From positions 1-15,318 of the forward strand of contig JALSLS010000269.1 of NCBI GenBank assembly GCA_026988195.1: DNA of 15,318 nt, written 5' to 3'. A program made the translations under genes and the position numbers. Below the pieces are notes generated by a model, which did no database searches, was not told the origin of the DNA, and saw only the letters and a program-made list of their open reading frames with translations. Origin of the DNA: Methylomonas sp. GTDB lineage: Bacteria; Pseudomonadota; Gammaproteobacteria; Methylococcales; Methylomonadaceae. This document shows positions 14,902 through 15,318 of the stretch, in pieces (the first letter of the stretch is position 1; every line of letters starts with the position of its first letter).

Positions 14902-14939
14902 AAATAAATAACCGTCCAAGATTGGCTGGTTGTTTATTT
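14902..14939. terminator. Bidirectional intrinsic terminator between rho and yggX
   Basis: AAATAAATAACC (14902-14913) pairs with GGTTGTTTATTT (14928-14939) with one G-T wobble. Inside it CCAA-GA-TTGG forms a continuing stem. The outer part is A/T-rich on both sides, giving a T-rich tail in either direction. It lies 26 bp past the yggX stop and about 100 bp past the rho stop. Confidence 0.65.
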
Positions 14940-14965
14940 CTACCCCCTTATCCTTGTGCTTATTG

Positions 14966-15238
14966 TTAATCTTTTTGCGGTACATACCCTTCAGGCATTT
15001 CAAAGCCGCCTGAAAATAAAAATTTTTCACGCTCATCTTCTAAAAGCTTCTTTGCTTTTGGATCAAAACTGGCTAAGCGCTGTTCATTAATAATCATCGT
15101 TTGCATGGTCATCCACTCCTTCCAGGCTTCTTGAGACACATTATCATAGATGAATTGTCCTTTTGGCCCAGGGAAAGGTACAGAAACTAAACCCTCAGCT
15201 TCTACTCCAAGTTTTAAACACTTTACCATTCTTGTCAT
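14966..15238 (-). CDS. yggX: Fe(II)-trafficking / oxidative-damage protection protein YggX
   Basis: A small cytosolic protein of 90 residues, the usual length, with family signatures VKC (Cys7), EAEGL, PFPGPKGQ, IYDNVSQEAWKEWMTMQTMIINE and EKFLF. It contributes to protection of Fe-S clusters and iron handling in Salmonella and E. coli, with Cys7 the residue tied to function. The ATG at 15238 overlaps the stop codon of the upstream mutY reading frame as ATGA, and AAGAGAA lies just before it, so translation is probably coupled. The internal ATG at codon 4 is a weaker alternative. Confidence 0.96.
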   Translation of the reverse strand: MTRMVKCLKLGVEAEGLVSVPFPGPKGQFIYDNVSQEAWKEWMTMQTMIINEQRLASFDPKAKKLLEDEREKFLFSGGFEMPEGYVPQKD

Positions 15239-15318
15239 AATATTCTCTTGTTATTGGTTTTTAAAAGTCTTTTTATTGGGCTTGCTAAGCCTAATGAATT
15301 TATTTGTTCAAGGTTATA
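15235..15318 (-). CDS. mutY: C-terminus of adenine DNA glycosylase MutY (partial)
   Basis: The minus-strand frame is open from the window edge to a TGA at 15235-15237 and ends ...INSLGLASPIKRLLKTNN plus KRIL. The LGLASPIKRLL segment matches the MutY C-terminal end (in E. coli, VGLAAPVERLLQQL). The four-base ATGA overlap with yggX fits the conserved mutY-yggX gene pair. MutY removes A opposite 8-oxoguanine. The catalytic and Fe-S regions lie beyond the window. Only 27 codons are visible, so the call rests on this motif and on gene order. Confidence 0.8.
   Translation of the reverse strand, partial: YNLEQINSLGLASPIKRLLKTNNKRIL

Overview
The window looks like a chromosomal segment of an AT-rich gammaproteobacterium. 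The right half carries the housekeeping set rhlB (divergent) / trxA / rho, followed by convergent yggX coupled to the end of mutY. The rhlB-trxA-rho order and the mutY-yggX pair are typical of Gammaproteobacteria. The exact lineage cannot be fixed from the sequence. A Methylococcales-like or sulfur-oxidiser-like environmental organism is a guess.

Left half (1-10393): an accessory envelope and secretion region, almost all on the minus strand. From right to left in transcription order it has two translationally coupled genes: an exported DUF255/YyaL-type thioredoxin-fold protein with a DsbD-alpha-like C-terminal domain, and a very large FG-GAP/ASPIC-UnbV double-propeller protein. These are followed by a TonB-dependent outer-membrane receptor and a BNR/Asp-box lipoprotein with an unusual CSCC...CPH cysteine/histidine set. 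A 20-codon C-terminal remnant of a plus-strand gene enters at the left edge. All these products are predicted to be exported, so the block probably serves surface uptake or binding and extracytoplasmic redox or maturation. The substrate is not visible.

Right half (10926-15318): yrfG-like HAD nucleotidase (+), overlapping convergently with rhlB (-); trxA (+) with a good sigma70-type promoter, GTG start and terminator; rho (+) with its own likely promoter and long pyrimidine-rich leader; then yggX and the mutY C-terminus (-).

The main signal not explained by genes is a set of large intergenic foldback sequences. Three of them (1727-1890, 4486-4623, 10712-10873) have unrelated outer arms but share an apical core, identical over 19 bp in two copies (AGGCGCATAGCAAGCTACG) and recognisably related in the third. 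They also share internal T5/A5 blocks at matching places. A short hairpin at 14859-14890 carries the same ends as the 10712 copy and looks like an internally deleted version. A separate near-perfect 30-bp-arm palindrome (193-262) looks like a pair of inverted REP sequences. No transposase, CRISPR array, tRNA or rRNA is seen.
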